From Pseudomarimonas sp964350895 (lineage in GTDB: Bacteria; Pseudomonadota; Gammaproteobacteria; Xanthomonadales; Xanthomonadaceae): DNA of 24,487 nucleotides. The notes beneath the pieces are model-generated. The model made no database searches and had not been told where the DNA came from. It worked only from the letters and a program-made list of their open reading frames with translations. The DNA lies in the NCBI GenBank assembly GCA_964350895.1, contig CAYGMG010000052.1, forward strand, positions 1 through 24,487, read 5' to 3'. The translations under genes were made by a program, and so were the position numbers. Positions 1-7,826 of the stretch are shown piece by piece; the stretch's first letter is position 1, and each line of letters begins with the position of its first letter.

Positions 1-9
1 TCATCAACA

Positions 10-124
10 GCGCCGGCTTTCTGTGGGAGCGGATCGTATCCGCGCCCGCGGGGCCTCGATCTGGCCGCAGTCAGTGGCAAGTCTGTCGCGCTGCGGTCGC
101 GGATACGATCCGCTCCCACAACAG
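10..124 (+). repeat. REP-like palindromic element, copy A (115 bp)
   Basis: Two outer arms of 22 bases (22-43 and 99-120) are perfect reverse complements, starting TGTGGGAGCGG and ending CCGCTCCCACA. Pairing continues inward with a few mismatches, so a transcript would form one long hairpin. A second copy of the same length and orientation lies at 24301-24415. By hand alignment about 104 of 115 positions match without gaps, including 59 of 60 in the right half. Short GTGGGAGC-type palindromes scattered between genes are typical REP elements of Pseudomonas and Lysobacterales genomes. The element lies about 80 bases beyond the dps stop and could also help stop dps transcription, which is inference. 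Bases 125-206 hold nothing I recognise. Confidence 0.85.
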
Positions 125-206
125 CTCGCCGGCATCCCCTGCGAACGACAACAATGCGCCCGAACAGGACCTCTCTGCTCGCCCGCACCCCGCTCCCGGA
201 GCCTGA

Positions 207-683
207 TCACTCCAGCAGGGAGCGCAGCATCCAGGCGTTCTTCTCGTGGATCTGCAGGCGCTGGGTGAGCAGGTCGGCGCTGGGCTGGTCGTTGGCCTCG
301 CTGGCGGAGTCGAAGATCTTGCGCGCGGTCTTGCACACCGCCTCGTTGCCCAGGACCAGCATGCTGACCATCTGTCGCCAGTCGCCGGGTTCGACGCTGC
401 TCGCGTCATCTTCGATGATGCTCAGCTTGCTGAACTCGCGGTACGAACCCGGGGCGCGATGCCCGAGGGCGCGGATGCGCTCGGCGATCTGATCCAGCGC
501 GGTCCACTGCTCGGTGTAGTGGGTCTCGAACATCAGGTGCAGGGTGTTGAACATCGGACCGGTGACGTTCCAGTGAAAGTTGTGGGTCTTCAGGTACAGG
601 CCGTAGCTGTCGGCCAGCAGCCGGGAGAGCCCATCAGCGATCTTGCGCCGCTGCTTGTCGTTCATGCCGATATCGATCTTCAT
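207..683 (-). CDS. dps: Dps-family ferritin-like DNA-protection protein
   Basis: A 158-residue protein of the Dps/mini-ferritin family, which forms 12-subunit shells that oxidise ferrous iron with peroxide and store it, protecting DNA in starved or oxidatively stressed cells. The ferroxidase ligands of the family are all visible: His37 in FHWNVTG, His49 and Glu53 in LHLMFE, and Asp64 and Glu68 in DQIAERIRALG. Length matches the family (about 150-170 residues). The start at 683 is chosen because AGAGGAGA lies about 7 bases upstream of the ATG and family homology begins there; the frame stays open upstream to 977 but that part does not look coding. There is no long lysine-rich N-terminal tail like that of E. 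coli Dps, so direct DNA binding is uncertain. The gene is divergent from hrpA with 137 bases between them. I found no convincing promoter or OxyR site. Confidence 0.93.
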   Translation of the reverse strand: MKIDIGMNDKQRRKIADGLSRLLADSYGLYLKTHNFHWNVTGPMFNTLHLMFETHYTEQWTALDQIAERIRALGHRAPGSYREFSKLSIIEDDASSVEPGDWRQMVSMLVLGNEAVCKTARKIFDSASEANDQPSADLLTQRLQIHEKNAWMLRSLLE

Positions 684-820
684 GCGAACAGTCTCCTCTT
701 GAAGGACAACACTCGATAAGCTTACTGCCCCTTCCTGAGGGCCGGCGTGATCAGAATCAATGGCCGGGTCGCCGGCGCCGTCGCTGCGCCGCTGCCTGCT
801 GCCCGGCCCGCCCTGCGAGC

Positions 821-3800
821 ATGTCCCAGACTTTCCGACCCCATTTGCGCGGCATCGCCAGCCGCGACCACGGCCGACTGCGCCGGCGGCTGAGCCAGCT
901 GCAGAACAAGCCCGACGCCGAGGGTCAGGCGCGGCTGCTCGCCGATATCGAGGCCTCAAGGGCAGCGGTCGCCGCACGCGCCGCGCGGCTGCCGACGCCG
1001 AGCTTTCCCGAAGATCTGCCGGTCGCGCGCGAGGCCGAGCGCATCGTCGAGCTGATCGGCAAGCACCAGGTGCTGGTCATTGCCGGCGAAACCGGCTCCG
1101 GCAAGACCACCCAGCTGCCCAAGCTGTGCCTTGCCGCCGGGCGCGGCGCGGCGGGGATGATCGGCTGCACCCAGCCGCGACGGATTGCCGCGCGCTCGGT
1201 GGCGCGGCGGGTGGCCGAGGAGCTGCAGGTGGAGCTGGGTGGCGTGGTCGGCTACCAGGTGCGCTTTACCGAGCAGGTGGGCGAGGACACCGCGATCAAG
1301 TTCATGACCGACGGCATCCTGCTTGCGGAAATCCAGTCCGACCGCTTCCTGTCGCGCTACGACACCCTGATCCTCGACGAGGCCCACGAGCGCAGCCTGA
1401 ACATCGATTTCCTGCTCGGCTACCTGAAAGGACTGCTTCGCAAGCGCCGTGACCTGAAGCTGATCGTCACCTCGGCGACCATCGACACCGACCGCTTCGC
1501 CCGCCACTTCGATGACGCCCCGGTGCTCAGCGTCGAGGGCCGCAGCTATCCGGTCGAGGTCCGCTACCGGCCAGCGCACGGCGGGGTCGATATCGAGGAC
1601 GAATCCGGCGAGGCGGTCCGCGAGGCGCGCTCGCCGACAGAACATATCGTTGCCACGGTGGACGAGATCACCCGCGGCGACCGGCTTGGCGACATCCTCA
1701 TCTTCCTGCCCGGCGAGCGCGAAATCCACGAGCTGCATCGCGCGCTTGAGCAGCGCAAGTACCGCGAGACCGAGGTGCTGCCGCTGTATGCGCGGCTCTC
1801 CTCGCGTGATCAGGACCGCGTGTTCCGCCCCGGCCCCAAGCGGCGCATCGTGCTCTCGACCAATGTCGCCGAGACATCGCTGACTGTGCCGCGGATCCGC
1901 TATGTGGTCGATCCGGGAACGGCGCGGGTCAAGCGCTACAGCCCGCGGCAGAAGCTCGACCGTCTGCATATCGAGCCGATCTCCCGCGCCGCCGCCGACC
2001 AGCGCAAGGGCCGCTGCGGGCGGGTTGCCGAAGGCATCTGCTACCGGCTGTACGAGGAGTCCGACTACCTCGCACGGCCGGCCTACACCGACCCCGAGAT
2101 CCGCCGCGCCGCGCTCGCCGGGGTGATCCTGCGCATGCTCTCGCTGGGCCTGGGTCAGGTCGATGCGTTTCCGTTCATCGACCCGCCTGATCCGCGCGCG
2201 GTGGCGGAGGGCTGGCAGCAGCTGGTGGAACTGAGTGCTGTGGATCGCGAGCGTCGCCTGTCGCCGACCGGCCGGCAGATGTCGCGCTGGCCGGTCGACG
2301 TCAAGCTGTCGCGGATGCTGATCGCCGCCAACGAGCTGGCCGCGCTGCGCGAGCTGCTGGTGATCGCTGCCTTCCTGAGCATCCAGGATCCGCGTGAGCG
2401 GCCGGCCGACGCCAAGGCCGCCGCGGACACCGCGCACGCGCAGTTTGCCGATGCCAAGTCCGAGTTCGTCGGCATCCTCAACCTGTGGCAGGCCTATCAG
2501 GACGAGCACGAGGCGCGCACCCAGAGCAAGCTGCGTGACTGGTGCGGCAAGCAGTTCCTGAGCTTCCTGCGCATGCGCGAGTGGCGTGAGCTGCACCGCC
2601 AGCTGCTGGTGCTGGCCCGCGATGCTGGCTGGAGCCTCAACGAATCGGCGGCCGACTACGGCGCCCTGCATCGGGCGCTGATCGCCGGCATGCCGATGCA
2701 GGTCGGCAACAAGATCGAGAAGGGCGTGTTCGAGGCGCCGCGTCAGCGCCGCTTTGCGATCTTTCCCGGATCCCGTCTGGCCCGCCAGCCGCCCAACTGG
2801 CTACTCTCCGCCGTGCTGCTGGATACCCAGCGTGTATACGCTCTGACCTGCGCCAGGATCGAGCCGGAATGGGTGGTCGAGCAGGCCGCCCACCTGGTCT
2901 CGCGCAAGCATTTCGATCCGCACTGGTCGCGGGCCCAGGGGCGGGTGATCGGCTCCGAACAGATAAGCCTGTTCGGCCTGGTCCTGGCGCCGAAGAAGCC
3001 GGTGCACTACGGCGGGCTGTACCCGGATGAGGCGCGCGACATTTTCGTCCGCCAGGCCCTGCTGCCCGGCGAGATCAATACCCGCTGTCCGTTCGTCGAG
3101 CGCAATCTCAAGACCCTCGACAAGGCCCGCGAGGAAGAGGCCAAGCTACGCCGCGCCGGGCTGGTGGCGGACGAGGACTGGCAGGCGCGCTGGTACCTGG
3201 ACCGCCTGCCGGCCGAGATCAACAGCGTCAGCGCACTGGATTCCTGGTTCAAGCGCGCGTCCAAGGCCGAGCAGACGGCGCTGGAATGGAGCGTGGTCGA
3301 TCTGATGCCCGGCGAGGGCGGCGAAGTCGACCGTTTCCCCAAGTACCTGCCGCTGGGCGAGACACGACTGGCCCTGAACTACCTGTTCGAGCCCGGCAGC
3401 GACGACGATGGGGTGAGCGTCGACGTGCCCCTGCATTTGCTCAACGCGCTGGATCCGGTGCGCTTGTCCTGGCTGGTGCCGGGCTTTGCCGCCGAGCGCG
3501 CCACCGAACTGATCCGCGGCCTGCCCAAGGCGCTGCGGCGCAACTTCGTCCCGGCGCCGGATTTCGCCCGGGCTTTCTTCGAGGCCTATCCGCAGCCGAG
3601 CGCCGATGTCTTCGAGGGCGAACTTGCCCGCTTCCTCAAGCGCGCCACTGGTGCCGAGATCAGCGGCGCTGACTTTGCGCCCGAGGCATTGCCCGAGCAT
3701 CTGCGCTTCCGGCTGCGCCTGCTGGATCGCGATGGGCAGAAGGAACTTGCCGCGTCGCGCGACCTTGATGCCCTGCGTCGGCAGTTCGGCAGCAAGTCGG

Positions 3801-4684
3801 AATCGGCCTTCGCCGCGCGGGTGTCGCGGGGCATGGCCAAGGCCGGACTGAGCGAGTTTCCGGACTCCCCGGTGCCGGCGCAGATCGAAGGCGAGGCCGG
3901 GGTGCCGGCCTTCCCCGCCCTGGTTGATCGTGGCGACAGCGTGGCGCTGGAGATTCGCGCCGACCGCGGTGAAGCCGAGCGCGAACACCCCCGAGGCGTT
4001 CGCCGGCTGCTGCGGATTGGCCTGCAGGACGCCGCCAAGCAGGCGCGCAAGCAGCTGCCGGTCAGTCCGAAGCTGGGCCTGCTGTACGCCGCGATCGAAT
4101 CACAAGAGCGCCTGCGCGGCGATATAGTCGAGTCCGCCTTCCTGGCAGCCAGCGAGCGTCCGCTGGGCGGCATCCGCGATGCCGAGGCCTTCGCCGCGCT
4201 GCGCGAGGAGATCCGCCGCGGCCTGTTCCCGGCGGCGATGGAGCGGCTCAGGCTGGCCGAGCAGATCCTCGCCCTGTATGCCGAACTGAGGCCGGCCCTG
4301 GCCCCGCCCCTGGTCGGCTTCGCCACCGCCAACTACGACGATCTCTCAGCCCAGCTGCAGGGCCTGGTGCACCCGGGCTTCCTGCGTGAAACCCCCGCCG
4401 AGCGGCTGCAGCACTTCCCGCGCTACCTCAAGGCCATGCAGCGCCGCGCCGAGCGCCTGGCCCGCGACCCGACTCGCGACCAGGCGCGCATGCTCGAACT
4501 GCTGCCCTTCGTCGAGCGCCTGGCCAGCTACCCGGCCGAGCGCCGGCCCGAGGCCTGGCAGGCGCTGCGCTGGGCCCTGGAGGAGCTGCGGGTGTCGCTG
4601 TTCGCCCAGGAGCTGGGCACCGCCGAGCCGGTATCGCCGAAGCGACTGGCCCGGCTGCTGGAGGAGCTGCCGGCGCCTACTTGA
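821..4684 (+). CDS. hrpA: ATP-dependent RNA helicase HrpA
   Basis: A 1287-residue DEAH-box helicase, close to the roughly 1300 residues of E. coli HrpA. HrpA-type proteins are cytoplasmic 3'-5' RNA helicases linked to mRNA processing and ribosome rescue. Motif I is GETGSGKTT with Lys95, motif II is DEAH at 186-189, motif III is SAT at 218-220, and motif VI QRKGRCGR follows near residue 390. After the RecA-like domains come the helicase-associated/OB-fold region and a long C-terminal DUF3418-type region typical of bacterial HrpA. The ATG at 821 gives the usual N-terminus (MSQTFRPHL); the ribosome-binding site is weak. The last 8 bases overlap the 3' end of the convergent gene at 4677-5180. Several long antisense open frames inside it are codon-bias shadows. 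Confidence 0.97.
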   Translation: MSQTFRPHLRGIASRDHGRLRRRLSQLQNKPDAEGQARLLADIEASRAAVAARAARLPTPSFPEDLPVAREAERIVELIGKHQVLVIAGETGSGKTTQLPKLCLAAGRGAAGMIGCTQPRRIAARSVARRVAEELQVELGGVVGYQVRFTEQVGEDTAIKFMTDGILLAEIQSDRFLSRYDTLILDEAHERSLNIDFLLGYLKGLLRKRRDLKLIVTSATIDTDRFARHFDDAPVLSVEGRSYPVEVRYRPAHGGVDIEDESGEAVREARSPTEHIVATVDEITRGDRLGDILIFLPGEREIHELHRALEQRKYRETEVLPLYARLSSRDQDRVFRPGPKRRIVLSTNVAETSLTVPRIRYVVDPGTARVKRYSPRQKLDRLHIEPISRAAADQRKGRCGRVAEGICYRLYEESDYLARPAYTDPEIRRAALAGVILRMLSLGLGQVDAFPFIDPPDPRAVAEGWQQLVELSAVDRERRLSPTGRQMSRWPVDVKLSRMLIAANELAALRELLVIAAFLSIQDPRERPADAKAAADTAHAQFADAKSEFVGILNLWQAYQDEHEARTQSKLRDWCGKQFLSFLRMREWRELHRQLLVLARDAGWSLNESAADYGALHRALIAGMPMQVGNKIEKGVFEAPRQRRFAIFPGSRLARQPPNWLLSAVLLDTQRVYALTCARIEPEWVVEQAAHLVSRKHFDPHWSRAQGRVIGSEQISLFGLVLAPKKPVHYGGLYPDEARDIFVRQALLPGEINTRCPFVERNLKTLDKAREEEAKLRRAGLVADEDWQARWYLDRLPAEINSVSALDSWFKRASKAEQTALEWSVVDLMPGEGGEVDRFPKYLPLGETRLALNYLFEPGSDDDGVSVDVPLHLLNALDPVRLSWLVPGFAAERATELIRGLPKALRRNFVPAPDFARAFFEAYPQPSADVFEGELARFLKRATGAEISGADFAPEALPEHLRFRLRLLDRDGQKELAASRDLDALRRQFGSKSESAFAARVSRGMAKAGLSEFPDSPVPAQIEGEAGVPAFPALVDRGDSVALEIRADRGEAEREHPRGVRRLLRIGLQDAAKQARKQLPVSPKLGLLYAAIESQERLRGDIVESAFLAASERPLGGIRDAEAFAALREEIRRGLFPAAMERLRLAEQILALYAELRPALAPPLVGFATANYDDLSAQLQGLVHPGFLRETPAERLQHFPRYLKAMQRRAERLARDPTRDQARMLELLPFVERLASYPAERRPEAWQALRWALEELRVSLFAQELGTAEPVSPKRLARLLEELPAPT

Positions 4685-5180
4685 TCCGCTTGACCCGGAC
4701 CTTGGCGTTGTAGCCATCGACCTGCAGGAACCAGGCGCCCATGAAGCCAGGAGTCAGGCGGACCACCGGGTCTTGCAGATTGACCGCCAGCTTGGCGGCC
4801 GGGTCGGTCGACTTCCAGACCATGCCGTTCTCCAGCTCGAAGACGGTCTGGCTGCCCTTCCAGCCGCGGAACTCGCCGCGGATGCGCGACTCGATGTAGT
4901 CGTCCGAACTGACCCCGTCGGACAGGCCGCGGCGATCAATCTCGGCGACGTTCTGCGGCGCCTGCTGGCCAGCGTTGGCCGCCGGGATCAGCGAGCGCTC
5001 GCCGCGGATCCAGCCGTTCAGGGCGGCCAGCTCCTCGGCGCTCAGCTTGTCAAGGCCAGCGGCCTTGAATTCGGCCGCGCTCATGCGCTCCTCAAGAGAC
5101 GAGAACTCCTGCGCGGAAGCGGCAAGGGCAAATAGCGCGAGGAGCATCAAGACGGCGAAACGGCGCACGGGCAGACTCAC
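4677..5180 (-). CDS. Exported hypothetical protein with C-terminal beta domain
   Basis: From the GTG at 5180 the protein has 167 residues. It begins with a clear signal peptide: two arginines, a hydrophobic stretch (FAVLMLLALFALAAS) and an ASA|Q-type cleavage site. The mature part has a short charged helical region, then a segment with SRIRGEFRGWKG, FELENGMVWKS and VDGYNAKVRVKR. From memory, proteins with this ENGxVW...VDGYNAxVRVKR pattern are common uncharacterised exported proteins of Lysobacterales; no function is known to me. A TTG five codons upstream (5195) and a GTG three codons downstream (5171) are alternative starts. I preferred 5180 because a TACAAT box at 5204-5209 would put the transcript start next to 5195. 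It converges on hrpA and overlaps it by 8 bases. Confidence 0.8.
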   Translation of the reverse strand: MSLPVRRFAVLMLLALFALAASAQEFSSLEERMSAAEFKAAGLDKLSAEELAALNGWIRGERSLIPAANAGQQAPQNVAEIDRRGLSDGVSSDDYIESRIRGEFRGWKGSQTVFELENGMVWKSTDPAAKLAVNLQDPVVRLTPGFMGAWFLQVDGYNAKVRVKRIK

Positions 5181-5203
5181 TCTGGACAGGACCAAGGGCG
5201 CCG

Positions 5204-5209
5204 ATTGTA
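5204..5209 (-). promoter_or_regulatory. Possible -10 box for the exported protein gene
   Basis: On the minus strand the hexamer reads TACAAT, five of six matches to the sigma-70 -10 consensus. It sits 23 bases before the GTG start at 5180. The hexamer 17 bases further upstream (GCGCAC) is a poor -35 match, so support rests on the -10 alone. Confidence 0.4.
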
Positions 5210-5454
5210 CCGGTCATGCCGTGGATGTGCGCCGGCAGTCGGAGGGGTTAACGGTGATTCAGAACTGGCCGCACGCTTGCCCTACACTCGGCTCAGCCGT
5301 TCGGCATCCGCCTGGACGGCCCCTGCGTAGTCTGGTGGGATGGGATCAATAGTGACTCTCCGAGCCGGCGGCCTGCCGGACCAGCCTGAACCCGCGGTTC
5401 CCGCGGCGTCGCTTTCGTGACCCAGGCGGCAGGCCCGCCTTCAGCTGTGGCCGG

Positions 5455-5460
5455 TATACT
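5455..5460 (+). promoter_or_regulatory. Possible -10 box for the surface protein gene
   Basis: TATACT matches five of six bases of the sigma-70 -10 consensus and lies about 76 bases before the GTG start at 5536. No good -35 hexamer is seen at 16-18 bases upstream. The box lies just downstream of the 5367-5439 inverted repeat. Confidence 0.4.
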
Positions 5461-5535
5461 CGGCGGGTCTCTTTGCGCGGTGATTTGCCGGGCAATGGGC
5501 CCGCAGGATCTGTTTCTGATGAGGAGTGTGTGCGA

Positions 5536-7668
5536 GTGACTCAGCGTGTTTCCCGTCGGCGCATTGCCGAGGCCGTGACCTTCGCCCTGGCGTCGATGTC
5601 CTGCGGCGTCCTCGTGGCCGGGCCGAGCCCGGCGTCCAAGCCCTCCTCTGCGACCTTCGAAGCGCCAATGCTGTGCGCTGCGGGGGCCCAGCAAAAGTCC
5701 GACACCCAGCCAGGCATGGCCCTGCGCCCGGGTCTCCACGGTTGGACCCTGACCGAGGTCGATGCCAAGAACGCCGATGCCTGCCAGCTCAAGGCCACCA
5801 GCGCCAATCTGAACGTGCTCTTCGAGGGCAATGGCAGCAATGCGGTCCTGCTGCGCTCGGCGCCGATGTTCGCCTATGCCGCTGGCGGCGGCCTGCCGGC
5901 CCGCCGGTTGGAGATCGACGCCATCGAGCCGCTGCTTTGCGAGAGCTTCTATCCGCTTGCATCGCCTGACCTGCTCGCGCTGACCATCACCGACCCCAAT
6001 GGCCGGGTGCAGTCGCTGCGCGGCGTGCAGAGCTTCAGTTACCGGCCGCCGGTGGCTGGCGATGCGACCTCGGCCCGCTTCAGCCCGGTCAGCGCACAAG
6101 CCTCCTACGGTCCCCAGCTGCAGTGCTTTGGCGTGTCCTATTCGACGCTCAGCGCCGGTGCGGCCGACGTGCCGGCGCCGGGCATCGCGCTTGCCGATGC
6201 GATCTTCGGCAGCGGCTTCGAGATCCAGGGCCCGCCAAGTCAGCGGGCCGACCTGCGGGTCGAGATTCTCGACGGCGATCCGGGCAACCCCGCGGCCTAC
6301 CTGACCCGCAACCTGGCAGCGACGATCAACTCGCCGGTCAACTATTCGATCCGGGTGCGCAATGCTGGGCCGGTGGCCGCCTCCGGCCTGCGGCTCAAGG
6401 AGTTCCTGGTCGATACCGCGGCGCCTGCGCCGCAGCTGACCCCGCGCGTCGAGGCCCTGGGCTGGACCTGTCGCGACCGTGGTCCGGGCGTCGCCCAGTC
6501 CGACCCGGGCACCGATTGCGGTACCGGCAGCGGCGTGCTGAATGTTGGCGGGGCTGGATTCAGCCTGCAGGGCGGCGCTTCGCGCACCTACACCCTGACC
6601 CGCAACTTCCCGGCCACTCTGGGTGGCGGTGCGCCCAATGCCGAGGACGGCGACCGCTCGGTACTTGCCGCGGCGGTGTTCTTCGACCCGTCCGATGCCA
6701 CCGGGCAGGGCGACGTTAGCGTCGCCGAGAACCTTGCCTCGGCGCTGTTCACCCTGACCGAGAACCCGGGTCCGACCATCGCCTGCAGCGCGGACTCCGG
6801 CAATGCATCGCCGCACGACGTCGGCGCGATCCAGAGCCCGATCACCCTTCAGGAAGATGCCGCCGCGCTCAACTACGACTGCCTGATCAGTGATCCTGAT
6901 GGCGTGGCCAGCTTCACCGCCGGCAGCAGCAACGGTGACCTGATCGACAGCGCCGGCCTGCTCGGCGCCCGAGCCGGTGACAGCTGGCCGCTGTCGATCA
7001 GCATCGAGCCCGACGTGTCCGGTAGCAGCATCCTCAGCTTCACTGCCACCGACAGCCTCGGCGCGACCCGGCCGCTGGCGGTCACGGTCAACGTTGCCGA
7101 GGTCAATGACGAGCCGAGTTTCGACATCCTCGGCGTCGACACATCTGAACCGCTGGACGGCGTCGTTGATCGGCGCATTGCGCGGATCGGCCTGCTCGGC
7201 TCCGGCGGCGTGCCGCGCCTGTATGACCAGTCCGGCGGCGAGATCGATCTGTTCTCGCTGCCGCCGGGCAACAGCATCGTCGTGCAGCGCGATCCGAACT
7301 GCGGCAGCGGCTCGGCCTGCTCGATCCGCATCGTCGACTTCTTCCGCTTCGTCGATGCCGGCCCGCCGGCAGAAGCAGCCGTCCAGCAGGTCCAAGCGCA
7401 GGCGACGGCCTGTGACCCGGCGGCAACCGCCTCGCTGTTCTTCACCGATCCGCGAAGCAGCGTCGCACTGCCCTCGCCGCACTCGCCGGCAGGCGTGCTG
7501 CGGCCCTCGGGCAGCAACTTCGACCTGGTCTTCACCTACGACAAGTCGCTGGTCGGCTCGCTCAACGGCAATTGCAACTTCCGCTTTGGCGACAACGGCT
7601 CGCCGGCGCGTACCTCGATCGACAGCCTGAGCCGTGAGGTGCTTTTCCAGGGCTTCGCCGGTTCCTGA
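5536..7668 (+). CDS. Exported surface/adhesin-like protein with DUF11- and cadherin-like domains
   Basis: A 710-residue exported protein. The GTG at 5536 follows GAGGAG (5521-5526) at a spacing of 9 bases and is followed by a signal peptide (RRR, then a hydrophobic stretch, then VAG). Residues 1 to about 220 are an unrecognised domain ending in IFGSGFE at 223-229. Residues about 240-410 include NSPVNYSIRVRNAGPVAASG, the pattern of DUF11-type beta domains. Residues about 420-535 resemble a cadherin/Ig-like unit (ITLQEDAA, DPDGVASF, LSFTATDSLGAT, VNVAEVNDEPSF). The rest is unrecognised, with paired cysteines in NCGSGSACS. I see no catalytic motif, anchor or C-terminal sorting signal. Such proteins usually act at the cell surface or are secreted; the binding partner is unknown. 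A strong terminator follows. Confidence 0.85.
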   Translation: MTQRVSRRRIAEAVTFALASMSCGVLVAGPSPASKPSSATFEAPMLCAAGAQQKSDTQPGMALRPGLHGWTLTEVDAKNADACQLKATSANLNVLFEGNGSNAVLLRSAPMFAYAAGGGLPARRLEIDAIEPLLCESFYPLASPDLLALTITDPNGRVQSLRGVQSFSYRPPVAGDATSARFSPVSAQASYGPQLQCFGVSYSTLSAGAADVPAPGIALADAIFGSGFEIQGPPSQRADLRVEILDGDPGNPAAYLTRNLAATINSPVNYSIRVRNAGPVAASGLRLKEFLVDTAAPAPQLTPRVEALGWTCRDRGPGVAQSDPGTDCGTGSGVLNVGGAGFSLQGGASRTYTLTRNFPATLGGGAPNAEDGDRSVLAAAVFFDPSDATGQGDVSVAENLASALFTLTENPGPTIACSADSGNASPHDVGAIQSPITLQEDAAALNYDCLISDPDGVASFTAGSSNGDLIDSAGLLGARAGDSWPLSISIEPDVSGSSILSFTATDSLGATRPLAVTVNVAEVNDEPSFDILGVDTSEPLDGVVDRRIARIGLLGSGGVPRLYDQSGGEIDLFSLPPGNSIVVQRDPNCGSGSACSIRIVDFFRFVDAGPPAEAAVQQVQAQATACDPAATASLFFTDPRSSVALPSPHSPAGVLRPSGSNFDLVFTYDKSLVGSLNGNCNFRFGDNGSPARTSIDSLSREVLFQGFAGS

Positions 7669-7692
7669 TCCGCAGATCGGTCGGCGAGCGTT

Positions 7693-7720
7693 CGACGCCG
7701 GAGCCTGTGCTCCGGCGTCG
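7693..7720 (+). terminator. Intrinsic terminator after the surface protein gene
   Basis: A perfect 12-base-pair stem (7693-7704 with 7709-7720, CGACGCCGGAGC pairing with GCTCCGGCGTCG) closes on a CTGT tetraloop and is followed by TCGTTT. It begins 25 bases after the stop codon. The T-tract is short but the stem is very stable. Confidence 0.8.
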
Positions 7721-7826
7721 TCGTTTGCAGACCCCGAAAGACCTGCGCCATGCTCATGCGGACAGCTGCAGGTGCTGAGGGCGCCCGCTCGCACCGTCTT
7801 GCACTGACCGTTTCCCCGAGGAATCC

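Larger units (their letters stand above)
5181..5535. other. Divergent intergenic region with possible promoters and a hairpin
   Basis: 355 bases lie between two outward-facing genes. No convincing ORF is present on either strand. Visible items are TACAAT (5204-5209, minus strand), TACACT (5283-5288, plus strand), TATACT (5455-5460, plus strand), and an inverted repeat whose arms at 5367-5378 and 5427-5439 (GGCGGCCTGCCG and CGGCAGGCCCGCC) pair along 12 bases with one bulged C. The repeat encloses a smaller GC-rich inverted stretch around AACCCGCGGTT. The arrangement could be a regulatory region or a small RNA running from near 5290; neither can be decided from sequence alone. Confidence 0.45.

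Noticed and set aside
956..2671. 571-codon open frame antisense to hrpA
   Set aside because: It lies fully opposite the helicase core. Long antisense open frames are expected in GC-rich genes, and its translation is low-complexity with no family motif.
5340..5450. 6S RNA candidate
   Set aside because: A GAACCCGCGGTTC stretch recalls part of 6S RNA, but the rest of the conserved 6S sequence and its closing stem could not be found by eye.
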